Below, piece by piece: positions 1 through 8,596 of a DNA stretch of 48,204 nucleotides; position 1 is the first letter of the stretch, and each line of letters begins with the position of its first letter. The translations under genes were made by a program, and so were the position numbers. Where the stretch lies: contig VGZV01000017.1 in NCBI GenBank assembly GCA_016872385.1, forward strand, positions 1 to 48,204, given 5' to 3'. The notes under the pieces are model-generated. The model had not been told where the DNA came from. It saw only the letters and a program-made list of their open reading frames with translations, and made no database searches. Origin of the DNA: SAR202 cluster bacterium (lineage in GTDB: Bacteria; Chloroflexota; Dehalococcoidia; Lucifugimonadales; UBA3495).

Positions 1-919
1 CGCAGCCCAGGTAGCGGGCCATGACGGGGCGGCAGCGCTTGAAGTACAGCTTGTTCTTCTCAATGCCGCGCCACCAGATCTTGTCGCGCATGAGCGCGCG
101 GCCGGGGCAGCGGTTGACGCACACCTGGCAGACCTGGCAGAAAGCGTGAATGCCATAGTCCACGGGCTTGTCATGGGTGACGTTGGCGTCAGTAGTAACC
201 AGCATGATGCGGCAGCGGCTGCCCACGTGGGGGGTCAGCAGGTAGCCGCAGGCACCCAACTGGCCCAGACCAGCGGCCACAAACATGGGGATGTAGGGGC
301 CGGTGTTGTCGTTGGGGCTGTGCACCTGGGCGCGATAGCCCAGGGAGCGGATGAAGTTGCCCAACTCCAGACCTGCGGCACCCTCGGTGCGGTAGGTGCT
401 GGAGTGAACGATTTCTGCGTCCACGCTGGGGATGGTCTGGGTCGGCTCAAAGTCCTGCTCATAAGCCAAGCACAGTACGTGCGGGAACTTGACCCAGTCC
501 TTCTTGCTCTGGTAGGTGTACCGGTGGTCATAGGAGGTGAAACCGGCCTCGGTGAAGCCCAGTTCAAAGGCCTTGGCGCGGATCTTCTCGGTGACGTCCT
601 CGCCGGTGGGCTTGGCGGAAGGCTCCAAATCGCCGGTCAACCGGGCGGCCATGATCAGGGGCTTGTTCAGCTTGTCGTGTTCCTTGCGGATCTCCCGCAT
701 CTCTGCGTGGCCGTCACGAATGGTGTTGGCCCAGTCGCGGGAAGCCCGCTCGGTGATGTTCATAGTCTCGACGGGATATTCCCGGGAGTACCAGTCCACT
801 TCTCGATGGTTCATGGGGATGCCAGGAACGGTCTCCAGCTCTTCAGGAATTGCAAAGGTTACCGGAGCGTCGCCAAACTTCTTGCCGTGTCGGACCACCT
901 CGTGGCCTATCTTCAGCAT
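1..919 (-). CDS. Reductive-dehalogenase-like double [4Fe-4S] protein, copy A (3' end cut by window edge)
   Basis: Begins at ATG 919 behind a strong GGGAGGAG ribosome site and runs off the left edge after 306 codons; its full-length paralogue at 41678-42970 has 430. Visible: the first ferredoxin-type motif C261-x2-C264-x2-C267-x3-C271-P, then C296, and C306 as the last complete codon, which begins the second cluster. The stretch GLGQLGACGYLLTPHVG (about 222-238) resembles the block before the clusters in RdhA/QueG-type corrinoid Fe-S proteins. There is no twin-arginine signal and no membrane-anchor gene nearby, so a cytoplasmic, non-respiratory enzyme is inferred. By hand alignment it is about 84% identical to the second copy; differences cluster near residues 135-150 and 204-215. 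Substrate unknown; a QueG-like reductase role cannot be excluded. Confidence 0.8.
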   Translation of the reverse strand, partial: MLKIGHEVVRHGKKFGDAPVTFAIPEELETVPGIPMNHREVDWYSREYPVETMNITERASRDWANTIRDGHAEMREIRKEHDKLNKPLIMAARLTGDLEPSAKPTGEDVTEKIRAKAFELGFTEAGFTSYDHRYTYQSKKDWVKFPHVLCLAYEQDFEPTQTIPSVDAEIVHSSTYRTEGAAGLELGNFIRSLGYRAQVHSPNDNTGPYIPMFVAAGLGQLGACGYLLTPHVGSRCRIMLVTTDANVTHDKPVDYGIHAFCQVCQVCVNRCPGRALMRDKIWWRGIEKNKLYFKRCRPVMARYLGC

Positions 920-962
920 GCCTGCTCCTCCCAAAAAATATTAAGCCGGCTTCTAGCACTCA

Positions 963-978
963 AGCCTGGGCACAGGCT
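963..978 (-). promoter_or_regulatory. Start-site hairpin of Rdh-like copy A
   Basis: Perfect 6-bp stem AGCCTG/CAGGCT with a TGCC loop, overlapping the -10 element and the expected transcript start. The equivalent place at 41622-41638 forms AGCCTT/AAGGCT, so one pair changed G-C to T-A with pairing kept. It could be an operator dyad or an RNA hairpin at the 5' end of the leader. Confidence 0.55.
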
Positions 979-1002
979 ATACCCTCCCCGGCGATTTGTC
1001 AA
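976..1002 (-). promoter_or_regulatory. Promoter of Rdh-like copy A
   Basis: On the minus strand, TTGACA (1002-997) and TATAGC (981-976) are separated by 15 bp. The same two hexamers and the same unusually short spacer occur upstream of the paralogue at 41.6 kb although the spacer sequences differ. A short spacer usually means a weak promoter that needs an activator; this is inference. Confidence 0.6.
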
Positions 1003-1119
1003 TACTATAGTGCATGTAAAATTATATTCTTTTTGCGAATATCAGTCATGGTCAATTTGGATGGTTTCGGTGTGGCAGCAGAATGCTTTTGGATGGGGAG
1101 GGGCGTCCTCAGGGCGGTA

Positions 1120-2160
1120 TTAACGCCTGCCGCGCCCGGCCAGGTCTGCCACCAGCAGCTCCAAGGCCAGGTCTGGGGTTTGACGGCCGGTCTTGATGGC
1201 CAGGTCGGCATCCAGAAGCCGATGGAAGCGCCAGTAAATGTCCAGCCAGGAGTGGCGGCGGGACTGCTCCAACGTTTTATTGACGGCGAACTGGGATGCT
1301 ACGCCCAGGCGGCCAGCCATTTCGCCCTGGGCCACGCCCTGCTCTGACAAGTGCCTGGCCAGGGCCAGCAACCTGAGCTGCCGCTCCACCATGGCGATAA
1401 TGTAGCTGGGGTCCCGCCCGTCTTGCTGGAGTTGCTGCACCAGGCGCAAGGCTACCGCAGGTTTGCCCTCCAGAATAGCGTCCACGGCGTTGAAGATGCT
1501 GGCTTCCCGCACCTGGGACACCAGCTGCTGGACATCGGACTCATCTATGCTGGGTACATTGGCTGCGCCGCCTTTTCCGGCGGCGTATAGGGCCAGCTTC
1601 TCCAGCTCCCGGTCCAGGGTCCACAGGTCGCTGCCCACCAGGTCCATCAGGGACCGGATGGCCGGGGGGTTGATGCCTGCGCCTTTTTCCTGGGCTGCGG
1701 ATTTAATCCAGCGGGCCAGGGCCTCGCCAGAGGGAGCAGCCAGCCGCTGCACCTGGGATACGGGCCGCAGGGCCGACAGCAAAGGGTTGCTCTCGGCAAG
1801 GGGGCCGTCCACTAGCGCCAGCACGGTGGTCTCGGGCATGTGGGGAATGGCCTGGGCCAGAGTTTCCCACCCCCGAAGGCCATCGTGCGTCGGTGCAGCA
1901 TCAGGCCGGCGGCTGCGGGAGCGCCCGGCGCCGCTGCGGCCGGGACTTCCTTCAAATGTAGTTAGCAATCCCTCCACCACCACCAGGCGGCGGTTGTCCA
2001 GGAAGGGCATGGCTTGGCAAAGCTCCAGCAGATCCCCGGGACGGGCCTGGCCGCCCCGCAGGCGGTGGTGGTTGGCTTCCAGCAGCGGGGTGCCGCCCTC
2101 CAGAGCCTTGAGGCTCTGGGCCGCCAGGAAGCTGTCTCCATATATTACGTGGGCGGGCAT
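1120..2160 (-). CDS. holA: DNA polymerase III subunit delta
   Basis: Clamp-loader subunit that opens the sliding clamp at primer ends; cytoplasmic replisome component. The 346-residue protein has the usual family length. The N-terminus (HVIYGDSFLAAQSLKALEGG) is the typical delta start, the central region holds the degenerate AAA-like fold, and the C-terminal third (LRLVQQLQQDGRDPSYIIAM, then the RQLRLL block) is the collar domain. The ATG at 2160 directly follows a palindromic CCCCTTTTGCAAAGGGG repeat, with no clear ribosome site. A Gly/Arg/Ser-rich stretch near residues 70-90 is lineage-specific. The partner delta' subunit is at 31328-32338. Confidence 0.88.
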   Translation of the reverse strand: MPAHVIYGDSFLAAQSLKALEGGTPLLEANHHRLRGGQARPGDLLELCQAMPFLDNRRLVVVEGLLTTFEGSPGRSGAGRSRSRRPDAAPTHDGLRGWETLAQAIPHMPETTVLALVDGPLAESNPLLSALRPVSQVQRLAAPSGEALARWIKSAAQEKGAGINPPAIRSLMDLVGSDLWTLDRELEKLALYAAGKGGAANVPSIDESDVQQLVSQVREASIFNAVDAILEGKPAVALRLVQQLQQDGRDPSYIIAMVERQLRLLALARHLSEQGVAQGEMAGRLGVASQFAVNKTLEQSRRHSWLDIYWRFHRLLDADLAIKTGRQTPDLALELLVADLAGRGRR

Positions 2161-2179
2161 TTATGCACCCGAATAAATC

Positions 2180-2216
2180 CCCGCACCTCCCCTTTTGCAA
2201 AGGGGGGCCAGGGGGG
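2180..2216. repeat. Short palindromic repeat, CCCCTTTGCAAAGGGG type
   Basis: Imperfect hairpin built from CCTCCCCTTTTGCAAAGGGG. Related copies lie near 4596-4640, 7650-7725, 34300-34370, 36945-36990 and 39657-39712, always between genes or at gene ends. It sits between the holA start and the epimerase stop. Confidence 0.7.
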
Positions 2217-2249
2217 ATTGCTCTGAGACACGGCCAGTTGCTCTACGCC

Positions 2250-2672
2250 TTACTCCCTGCTCTCCACCAGTTCGGTAAGGATTCCGAACACCGACCGGGG
2301 GTGGACAAAGGCTACATTGCCGGACAGGCCTTCCCGGGGCTGCTTGTCTATAAGTTCCAGTCCCTGGGCTTCCAGGACCCGCAGTTTGCCTTGCAGGTCC
2401 GTAACGTTCAACGCCAGGTGGTGCAGGCCCTCGCCCCGGCGGGCAATAAACCGGCCCACGGGGGTATTCTCGGACAGTGGCTCCAGCAGTTCCAGGCGAG
2501 TCTGGCCCACCTGAATCAGGCAGGCGCGCACTCCCTGGTCGGCCAGTTCCGCCACTTCAGTATCCGGCGTGCCAAAGACCCGATGGAGGAAATGCAAAGC
2601 TGCTTGGATGTCCTTGACGGCCACGCCCACGTGGTCAATGTGGTTGATGGTGCAGGTGGGGGAAGCATTCAT
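2250..2672 (-). CDS. mce: Methylmalonyl-CoA epimerase
   Basis: Interconverts (R)- and (S)-methylmalonyl-CoA for the mutase encoded at 5844-7502. The 140-residue protein is a vicinal-oxygen-chelate fold of the usual family size. Metal-ligand motifs are visible: HVGVAV near residue 14, GEGLHHLALNV near residues 83-93, and the closing ILTELVE glutamate. Its ATG overlaps by 4 bp the stop of the upstream PaREP1-like gene, indicating translational coupling. A glyoxalase-like dioxygenase is a less likely alternative. Confidence 0.9.
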   Translation of the reverse strand: MNASPTCTINHIDHVGVAVKDIQAALHFLHRVFGTPDTEVAELADQGVRACLIQVGQTRLELLEPLSENTPVGRFIARRGEGLHHLALNVTDLQGKLRVLEAQGLELIDKQPREGLSGNVAFVHPRSVFGILTELVESRE

Positions 2673-3067
2673 TGTTCCAGCATCTCGCGGGGAATGAGTC
2701 TGAGCAGTCTGCCGACGGCCGGCCTGATGCGCTCACCGTACTCCAAAACAATTGCACGGTTGAGGCCGGATTCATAAAAGTTCTGGTGCAAGGAGTTGGC
2801 ATCTCTGAAAGCGTCTCGGAGGCCTGGGTCGCGCAGCGCCTTGGATAACTCCATGAGGTATTCACCAACTTCGCGTTGATGCCTCAATTGGCGACCCTTA
2901 GAAGCTGCCACCGCCTTGATGGCCTGGGCCATGCTACCCCAAAGAAACTCTCCCGCCTTCTCCACTTCGTTCCGTTCCAGGGATATGTAGGCATTCTCCA
3001 GGTAGTGGCGACTCCTGGCGACGTATCCAAGAACTTGCTGGGGAATATCGCGATTCTCCGATGTCAT
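2669..3067 (-). CDS. PaREP1-like/HEPN-type helical protein
   Basis: A 132-residue, mostly helical protein. The pattern ARSRHYLENAYISLE ... KAGEFLWGSMAQAIKA ... matches the PaREP1 group, a HEPN-related family of unknown function common in archaea and in Chloroflexota. No HEPN RNase motif (R-x4-6-H) is clear, so a toxin role is not supported. It starts at ATG 3067 and ends overlapping mce by 4 bp; co-transcription is likely, a shared pathway is not shown. Confidence 0.6.
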   Translation of the reverse strand: MTSENRDIPQQVLGYVARSRHYLENAYISLERNEVEKAGEFLWGSMAQAIKAVAASKGRQLRHQREVGEYLMELSKALRDPGLRDAFRDANSLHQNFYESGLNRAIVLEYGERIRPAVGRLLRLIPREMLEQ

Positions 3068-3087
3068 GACAAATCTGTATAGCCTGT

Positions 3088-3354
3088 TTAGGCGGCCGCT
3101 CCCGGTGAGGGTGGCAATGCTTCGGACCTCTCAACCTCATAATGAGGTATGGTTCCGGTACGGGCGTTCACTGTCACGGTAGCAATTCTGGGATAGAATG
3201 CCCCCACATCCACTTCGATCACCCAAGCGTCTTCAGCCACCACTCTTCCCTTCTGAAATCTGGCGCTTAGGGGTTTCTGAGAAATGGGGTAGTAGCTCTT
3301 GAGAAATGCAACAGCCACTGCTGTCGCCTGTTCTGCATTAGTGACTTCTGGCAT
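3088..3354 (-). CDS. Hypothetical protein, 88 aa
   Basis: Start chosen at ATG 3354, preceded by GGGGAAGGAAAA; an in-frame TTG 18 bp upstream is less likely. The sequence has an N-terminal helix (NAEQATAVAVAFLKSYYP), then strands with DAWVIEVDVGAFYPRIATVT and an ARTGTI turn. This looks like a small PepSY/cystatin-like fold, but I do not recognise a named family. It lies 20 bp upstream of the PaREP1-like gene on the same strand. Confidence 0.55.
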   Translation of the reverse strand: MPEVTNAEQATAVAVAFLKSYYPISQKPLSARFQKGRVVAEDAWVIEVDVGAFYPRIATVTVNARTGTIPHYEVERSEALPPSPGAAA

Positions 3355-3372
3355 ATCATTTTCCTTCCCCAA

Positions 3373-4527
3373 TTATACCGGGTACTGGGCCAGCACCTGG
3401 CGGGCGATGACCAGCCGCTGCACCTCGGAGGTGCCCTCGTAGATGGTGGTGACCCTGGCGTCGCGAAAGATGCGCTCTACCCCCGCCTCCTTGAAGTAGC
3501 CCACGCCGCCGTGGACCTGCACCGCCTGGGAGGCCGCCTGGACGCACATCTCCGAGGCGATGAGCTTGGCGATGGATGCTTCGTTGACGTAGGGCAGGCC
3601 CTGGTCTTTCAGGGTGGCGGCTTGCGTGGTGCAGACTCGGGCGGCGTGCACCTGGGCGGCCATGTCTGCCAGCATGAACTGCACCGCCTGGTGCTGGGCA
3701 ATGGGCTTGCCAAAGGTCTGCCGCTGCTGGGCATAACGCACCGCCGCCTCCAGCGCCGCCTGGCCAATGCCCACGCACTGGGCGGCAATGGAGATGCGGC
3801 TGGAGTCCAGAATCTCCATTGCGTATCGGAAGCCCCGGCCCTCCTCACCCAGCAGGTTCTCCGCGGGCACCGGGGTGTCCTGGAAGGCCACCTCGCAGGT
3901 GCTGGAGCCGCGCATCCCCAGCTTGCCGTGCATGGGAGTAATAGTCAGGCCGGGCATCCCCGGCTGCACCACAAAGGCGCTGATGCCCCGGTAGCCCTGG
4001 CTGCGGTCCTGGGTGGCAAAAACTACGATAGATTCGGCCACTTCAGCGTTGGTGATGAATATCTTGCTGCCGTTGAGGTAGTAGCGGCCGTTGCGCTTGG
4101 CGGCGGTGGTCTGGAGCGCGGCGGCGTCGGAGCCGCTGCCCGGCTCGGTCAAGGCCCAGGCGGCGATGCCTTTACCGGCGGCTAGGGAAGGCAACAGGCG
4201 CTGCTTTTGCTCCTCATTGCCAAAGCGCTGGATGGTGCTGGAACCCAGGGACAGGTGGGCGATGAGGGTGACGGACGCGGCGGCGTCGCCCCGGGCCACC
4301 TCTTCGGCGGCGATGGCCACCTGCCGGTAGCCCGCGCCGCTGCCGCCGTACTGGCTGTCCAGGCTGATGCCGGTGAGGCCCAGGCGGGCCATGCCCTGCC
4401 AGTTCTCCCAGGAAAACCGTTCACTTTCATCCACGGCGCGGGCGCGGGGGGCCAGCTCCCGGTCGGCAAAGTCCCGCACCAGGGACTGGAGCATTTTTTC
4501 TTCTTCGTTAAGCAGCAGGTTGGACAT
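3373..4527 (-). CDS. Acyl-CoA dehydrogenase
   Basis: FAD-dependent alpha,beta-dehydrogenation of an acyl-CoA, passing electrons to ETF. The protein is 384 residues from ATG 4527, chosen because AGGAGG lies 8 nt upstream; the frame is open further 5' but through a repeat. Family landmarks: WALTEPGSGSDAAALQT near 120-140, the VQVHGGVGYFKE block and the catalytic glutamate in IYEGTSEVQR near the C-terminus. The length fits short/medium/branched-chain enzymes; chain-length preference cannot be read from sequence. With the epimerase and mutase it fits a beta-oxidation or branched-chain route feeding methylmalonyl-CoA. Confidence 0.9.
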   Translation of the reverse strand: MSNLLLNEEEKMLQSLVRDFADRELAPRARAVDESERFSWENWQGMARLGLTGISLDSQYGGSGAGYRQVAIAAEEVARGDAAASVTLIAHLSLGSSTIQRFGNEEQKQRLLPSLAAGKGIAAWALTEPGSGSDAAALQTTAAKRNGRYYLNGSKIFITNAEVAESIVVFATQDRSQGYRGISAFVVQPGMPGLTITPMHGKLGMRGSSTCEVAFQDTPVPAENLLGEEGRGFRYAMEILDSSRISIAAQCVGIGQAALEAAVRYAQQRQTFGKPIAQHQAVQFMLADMAAQVHAARVCTTQAATLKDQGLPYVNEASIAKLIASEMCVQAASQAVQVHGGVGYFKEAGVERIFRDARVTTIYEGTSEVQRLVIARQVLAQYPV

Positions 4528-4648
4528 GATGGACCTCCTGTATCTCAAAGTTTGCTTGGCATCTGAACTTACCCCCATCCTGGCCTTCCCCCTATTATGG
4601 GGAAGGAATGCTCCCTCCCCCTTACAAAGGGGGAGGGTTGGGTTGGGG

Positions 4649-4993
4649 TCAAAAGTAAGCAACTTGCTCCGTCCCCCAATACTCCCACACCCGCTGCACT
4701 TCCCGTTGCCAGAATCCCTGGGGGTCTGCGCCATCATATAAGCCCACGGACTGGGCCAGGGCAAAGAAGCCCGCGCCGGGCAGTTTCTTGCCCTTCATCA
4801 CCACCACCGCCGAGAGCAAGGGCCGCCCGGCCGCGTGCTCCGCGGCGCTGATTTGCTTGAGCAGTTCCGCCACCCGCTGGCGGCCCGCCGCCTCGCCGAT
4901 GCTCACGCCCAGCAGGGAGGCAATGTTGGCGTAATGGGTGACGCCGCCGCGGCGGGCCACGCGGCACAGCTCTCGGTAGACGGCCTCAATCAC
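4649..4993 (-). CDS. Hypothetical small protein, 114 aa
   Basis: Starts at GTG 4993 behind GGAAGGG, immediately after the stop of the DUF2283 gene (stop codon 4994-4996). It has a winged-helix-like N-terminus (GGVTHYANIASLLGVSIGE) and a conserved-looking tract GRPLLSAVVVMKGKKLPGAG followed by FF and a short acidic helix. I recall stand-alone domains of this kind but cannot name a family or function. The C-terminus ends near the palindromic repeat at 4596-4640. Confidence 0.55.
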   Translation of the reverse strand: MIEAVYRELCRVARRGGVTHYANIASLLGVSIGEAAGRQRVAELLKQISAAEHAAGRPLLSAVVVMKGKKLPGAGFFALAQSVGLYDGADPQGFWQREVQRVWEYWGTEQVAYF

Positions 4994-5215
4994 CTAGCCC
5001 TTCCCATCGGTTACCCGATGTCCCATAGACTCAAAGAGCAGGTTTTGGGGCGCAGTTACGCGCTCTGAGGCATCAAGTATTTCCACGCCCACGATGTTCC
5101 CCTTAGCATCATAGTCAGCAATCATGCCTTCCTGGAGTTCATCGCTCTCCGAGATGCGCGCCTCTTTCAGTCGTATGGTGAGGGTATTGGTTGCAGAGTC
5201 ATAAATAACTTTCAT
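4994..5215 (-). CDS. DUF2283 protein
   Basis: A 73-residue protein matching DUF2283: MKVIYDSATNTLTIRL, then DELQEGMIADYDAKGNIVGV and EILDAS. Function of the family is unknown; members often sit beside small toxin-antitoxin-like genes. ATG 5215 is preferred over an in-frame TTG 9 bp upstream. It abuts the following 114-residue gene. Confidence 0.75.
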   Translation of the reverse strand: MKVIYDSATNTLTIRLKEARISESDELQEGMIADYDAKGNIVGVEILDASERVTAPQNLLFESMGHRVTDGKG

Positions 5216-5226
5216 GGCAATCAAGC

Positions 5227-5736
5227 CTATTGGTGGGACCTCGTTTCAAGGAGGGAGGGAAGGTAAACATAGGGCTGAAGGATCGCTGGCTTCCAGCCCG
5301 TAGCATCCTGAATAAACCCACCTTTGTCAGCCCGTTTAGAATTCCATAGCTTATCCACTACGGGAAGTCTCAACCAATTCAGTGGTTTGCCCGTCTTGAC
5401 TTCTATTGGCCACGTGAAGATGGTCAGAAAGTTTCGGTCTGAAAGACGATACTGGAAAGGCATGACATCATAACCGGAACCACTGTTGCCTTCACGGTGT
5501 ACATACCAACCAATTGGAATGAGACCATCGGGGTATTTATGAGCATAACCCGAAATCCACTTGGCAAAGAGTTCGTCCGCGGAAATTTCGTTGGGAGCGA
5601 AATCGTCACTTATGGAATCCCCAGATACTTCCCAATATGCCGCCAACGTGGCAACGTGCTCAAAGCCGCTTCTTTGGCTCTGGAATCTCCATGTCTCTGC
5701 ATTATTTCTTCGGGTAGTCACTGATGATGCCTCCAT
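5227..5736 (-). CDS. Hypothetical protein, 169 aa
   Basis: No family recognised. It is Trp/Tyr-rich and soluble, with tracts such as GYAHKYPDGLIPIGWYVHRE and FLTIFTWPIEVKTGKPLNWL. The lower GC and lack of a strong ribosome site contrast with neighbouring metabolic genes and suggest an acquired accessory gene. The stop lies 11 bp upstream of the DUF2283 start on the same strand. Confidence 0.5.
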   Translation of the reverse strand: MEASSVTTRRNNAETWRFQSQRSGFEHVATLAAYWEVSGDSISDDFAPNEISADELFAKWISGYAHKYPDGLIPIGWYVHREGNSGSGYDVMPFQYRLSDRNFLTIFTWPIEVKTGKPLNWLRLPVVDKLWNSKRADKGGFIQDATGWKPAILQPYVYLPSLLETRSHQ

Positions 5737-5843
5737 TCAGCTCTGGCCATGACTGCTCCCTCGCCCATCGAAGGAGAGGGCAGGGGTGATCCCGATGCCA
5801 TCGGGACTCACCTGTATCCTCTCCAGCAAGGGGAGAGGACTTT

Positions 5844-7502
5844 TTACACCCCCGCCATGCCCTGCTGCTCGCCAAAGACGCTTCGGAAGACCTGACAGAC
5901 TTCCCCCAGGGTGCAGTGGCTTTCCACGCACTCCAGGATGACCGGCACGGTGTTGGCCTCGCTGCAGGCCGCTTCCTCTAAACGGGCCAGGGCTGCCTTC
6001 ACCTGCCGCCCGTCTCGCTGCTTACGGAACTGCTGCAACCGCGCCACCTGCTCCTGGGCGGCGCTGGCGTCCACCCGCAGCAGGTTGTCCAGGGGTGGCG
6101 ATTCAGTGACGTACTGGTTGACGCCCACCACTACCCGCTGGCCGGTGTCCACCTCCTGCTGGTGCCGGTAGGCCGCCTCGCCAATCTCCCGCGTCTGGAA
6201 GCCCTGCTCGATGGCCGCCACTGCGCCGGCCAGGCCGTCAATGCGCCTGATATAGTCCAGGGCCGCCGCCTCCAGCCGGTTGGTCAGGTTTTCCACGTAG
6301 TAGGAACCGCCCAGGGGGTCCGCCACGTCGGCCACGCCGCTTTCGTGGGCCAGGATTTGCTGGGTGCGCAGAGAAAGCTGGGCCGACTCCTCTGTCGGCA
6401 GGGCCAGGGCCTCGTCCCGGGAGTTGACGTGCAGCGATTGGGTGCCGCCCAGCACGGCGGCCAGGGCCTGGACGGTGCACCGGATGAGGTTATTGTCCGG
6501 CTGCTGGGCGGTGAGAGTCACGCCGGCGGTCTGGGTGTGGAAGCGCAACATCATGGAGCGCGGGTCTTTAGCCCCAAACCGTTCCTTCATGATTCTGGCC
6601 CACATGCGGCGGGCGGCCCGGAACTTGGCCGCCTCCTCAAAGAGGTTATTCTGGGCCACGAAGAAGAAGGACAGGCGCGGGGCGAAGTCGTCCACTTTCA
6701 ACCCAGCGTCCAGGGCGGCCTGGACGTAGGCGATGGCGTTGGCAAAGGTGAAGGCCAACTCCTGGGCGGCAGTGGCCCCGGCTTCACGCATATGGTAGCC
6801 GCTGATGCTGATGGTGTTCCAGCGGGGGATGTTCTGGGCGCAGTATTTGAACACGTCCACCACCAGGCGCATGGAAGGCCGGGGCGGGTAGGCGTAGGCG
6901 CCGCGGGCGATGTATTCCTTGAGGATGTCGTTTTGCAGGGTGCCGCTTAACTGCTCCTGTCCCACGCCCTGAAGCCGGGCGGCGGCGATGTAGAAGCACA
7001 GCAGCACGGAAGCGGTGGCGTTGATGGTCATGGATGTGCTGACCCGGTCCAGGGGGATGCCCTCGAACAGGGTCTGCATGTCCTCCAGTGTGCAAATGGG
7101 CACGCCCACCTTGCCTACCTCGCCCTGCGCCTGGGGGTGGTCCGAATCGTAGCCAATTTGGGTGGGCAGGTCGAATGCTACTGAGAGGCCGGTCTGGCCC
7201 TGCTCCAGCAGATAGCGGTAGCGGCGGTTGGTCTCGGCGGCGGTGGCGTAGCCAGAGTACTGGCGCATGGTCCAGACGCGGCCCCGGTACATATTGGGCT
7301 GCACCCCGCGAGTGTAGGGGAACTCGCCAGGGTAGCCCAGGTCCCGGTGATAGTCCAACTCCGGCGGCGCGGCGTCCTCTGGGCTGTAAACGGCGTCCAG
7401 TTCCAGCCCGCTGTCCGAGTGGAAGGCTGGCTGGCGCTCTGGGGACCGGCCCACGGCAGGGCCAAGAGTCTTCCTGCGCCACTCTTCTTTGCTGCTGGAC
7501 AT
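5844..7502 (-). CDS. Methylmalonyl-CoA mutase, large (catalytic) subunit without B12 domain
   Basis: Rearranges (R)-methylmalonyl-CoA to succinyl-CoA. The 552-residue protein covers only the substrate-binding TIM barrel: [20 protein letters not shown] near 64-84, [19 protein letters not shown] near 105-123, and the active-site histidine in [14 protein letters not shown]. It stops where the cobalamin-binding domain would begin in one-chain enzymes, so it is the archaeal-type split form and needs a separate B12-binding subunit, not found in this window. AGGAGG lies 8 nt before ATG 7502. The epimerase is 3 kb away on the same strand. Related split mutases (isobutyryl-CoA, ethylmalonyl-CoA) remain possible. 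Confidence 0.88.
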   Translation of the reverse strand: MSSSKEEWRRKTLGPAVGRSPERQPAFHSDSGLELDAVYSPEDAAPPELDYHRDLGYPGEFPYTRGVQPNMYRGRVWTMRQYSGYATAAETNRRYRYLLEQGQTGLSVAFDLPTQIGYDSDHPQAQGEVGKVGVPICTLEDMQTLFEGIPLDRVSTSMTINATASVLLCFYIAAARLQGVGQEQLSGTLQNDILKEYIARGAYAYPPRPSMRLVVDVFKYCAQNIPRWNTISISGYHMREAGATAAQELAFTFANAIAYVQAALDAGLKVDDFAPRLSFFFVAQNNLFEEAAKFRAARRMWARIMKERFGAKDPRSMMLRFHTQTAGVTLTAQQPDNNLIRCTVQALAAVLGGTQSLHVNSRDEALALPTEESAQLSLRTQQILAHESGVADVADPLGGSYYVENLTNRLEAAALDYIRRIDGLAGAVAAIEQGFQTREIGEAAYRHQQEVDTGQRVVVGVNQYVTESPPLDNLLRVDASAAQEQVARLQQFRKQRDGRQVKAALARLEEAACSEANTVPVILECVESHCTLGEVCQVFRSVFGEQQGMAGV

Positions 7503-7644
7503 CCGCCGCCTCCTGCCTTGGCTAAACTGCTACGGGAACATTGTACCCCAGCAGGGAGGGGGAATCCCACTTGGGAATCAGGAACGAATTACCGCAGAGT
7601 ACGCAGAGTACGCGGAGAGGAATAGAGGTGAGGGAGAACCCCCT

Positions 7645-7765
7645 TTGCGAAAGAGGCACGACCCCCTCTCGCTCCCCCTTGTTAAGGGGGAGAATTTTTG
7701 TCCCTTCCCCCTTGCCAAGGGGGAAGGTTGGGCCTGCCCTGAGCTCCGTCGAAGGGATGGGGGTG
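7645..7765. repeat. Composite palindromic repeats at the rsmI 3' end
   Basis: Two CCCCCTTG..AAGGGGG hairpins (about 7674-7696 and 7704-7726) and a CTGAGCTCCGTCGAAGG unit. The last part of rsmI runs through this sequence, so its C-terminal tail of roughly 25 residues is repeat-encoded. Confidence 0.65.
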
Positions 7766-8596
7766 GTCTCCCGTCTCCAGCCAGAGCTGGTAAGCCAGCT
7801 TGCGGGGAATGCCCAGCGCCGCCGACACCTGGGCTACCGCTTCCCTGGCTCTTGCCCCGGACTGGCGCAGCCGGGCTAACTCCTGCCGGGCGGCATCCAG
7901 GTTTGGAGCCTCCGACGCTGTTCCGACCGCTTCGATGCCCGCTCCAGCCACCACCAGGGTGAACTCGCCGCGAGGTGTCTGGAAGTGCTGGATGGCCTGG
8001 GAGATGCTGCCCCGGAACACCTCTTGGTGCAGCTTGGTCAGCTCCCGGCAGACGGCCATGTGCCGGTCGCCCAGGACAGCCAGCAGGTCTTGCAGAGTGG
8101 CCTGAAGCCGGTGGGGCGCTTCAAAGATGACCAGGGTATCCGGCAGTATAGACACCATCGTCAGGCGGGCGCGGCGCTCCTCGCCCCGCCGGGGCAGAAA
8201 GCCCAGGAAAAAGAAGCTATCGGCGGGCAGGCCGGAGGCGGCCAGAGCGGTGGTCACCGCCGACACGCCGGGGATGACCTCCACCGGGAAGCCAGCGGCG
8301 GCGGCCTGGGCTGCCAGCTCGCTGCCGGGGTCGCTGATGCCGGGCATACCCGCGTCGGTGACCAGGGCCACGTCGCCGGACTGCAAGGCCGCCAAAAGCT
8401 CCGGCAGCCTGGCCTGCTGGTTGTGCTGGTGGTAGCTGGTCAGTGGCACACGCAGGCCCAGGTGGTTCAGCAGCTTGCGAGTGATGCGGGTGTCTTCCGC
8501 GGCCACCAGGGACACCTGGCCCAGGACGCGGGCGGCGCGGTAGGTCAGGTCCTCCAGGTTGCCAATGGGTGTGCCGACGATGTAGAGGGTGGGCAT
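7682..8596 (-). CDS. rsmI: 16S rRNA (cytidine1402-2'-O)-methyltransferase RsmI
   Basis: SAM-dependent methylation of C1402 in the ribosomal P site. The 304-residue tetrapyrrole-methylase fold shows YIVGTPIGNLEDLT at the N-terminus, AAEDTRITRKLLNHLG (33-48), VALVTDAGMPGISDPG near 76-91 and VIPGVSAVTTALAASG near 108-123. The C-terminal tail (after WLETGDHPHP) is low-complexity and encoded by an intergenic repeat, replacing the normal end. The start abuts the stop of hepT exactly (8596/8597), so it is the last gene of a run coming from the thiolase-like gene at 10852. Confidence 0.9.
   Translation of the reverse strand: MPTLYIVGTPIGNLEDLTYRAARVLGQVSLVAAEDTRITRKLLNHLGLRVPLTSYHQHNQQARLPELLAALQSGDVALVTDAGMPGISDPGSELAAQAAAAGFPVEVIPGVSAVTTALAASGLPADSFFFLGFLPRRGEERRARLTMVSILPDTLVIFEAPHRLQATLQDLLAVLGDRHMAVCRELTKLHQEVFRGSISQAIQHFQTPRGEFTLVVAGAGIEAVGTASEAPNLDAARQELARLRQSGARAREAVAQVSAALGIPRKLAYQLWLETGDHPHPFDGAQGRPNLPPWQGGRDKNSPP

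Noticed and set aside
4528..4764. Upstream extension of the acyl-CoA dehydrogenase frame
   Set aside because: The extra residues read through a CCCCCTTTG repeat, and a strong AGGAGG with ATG 4527 fits the family start.
2250..7502. A cobalamin riboswitch before the mutase or epimerase
   Set aside because: Upstream regions are repeats or coupled genes, and no B12-box-like sequence was recognised.
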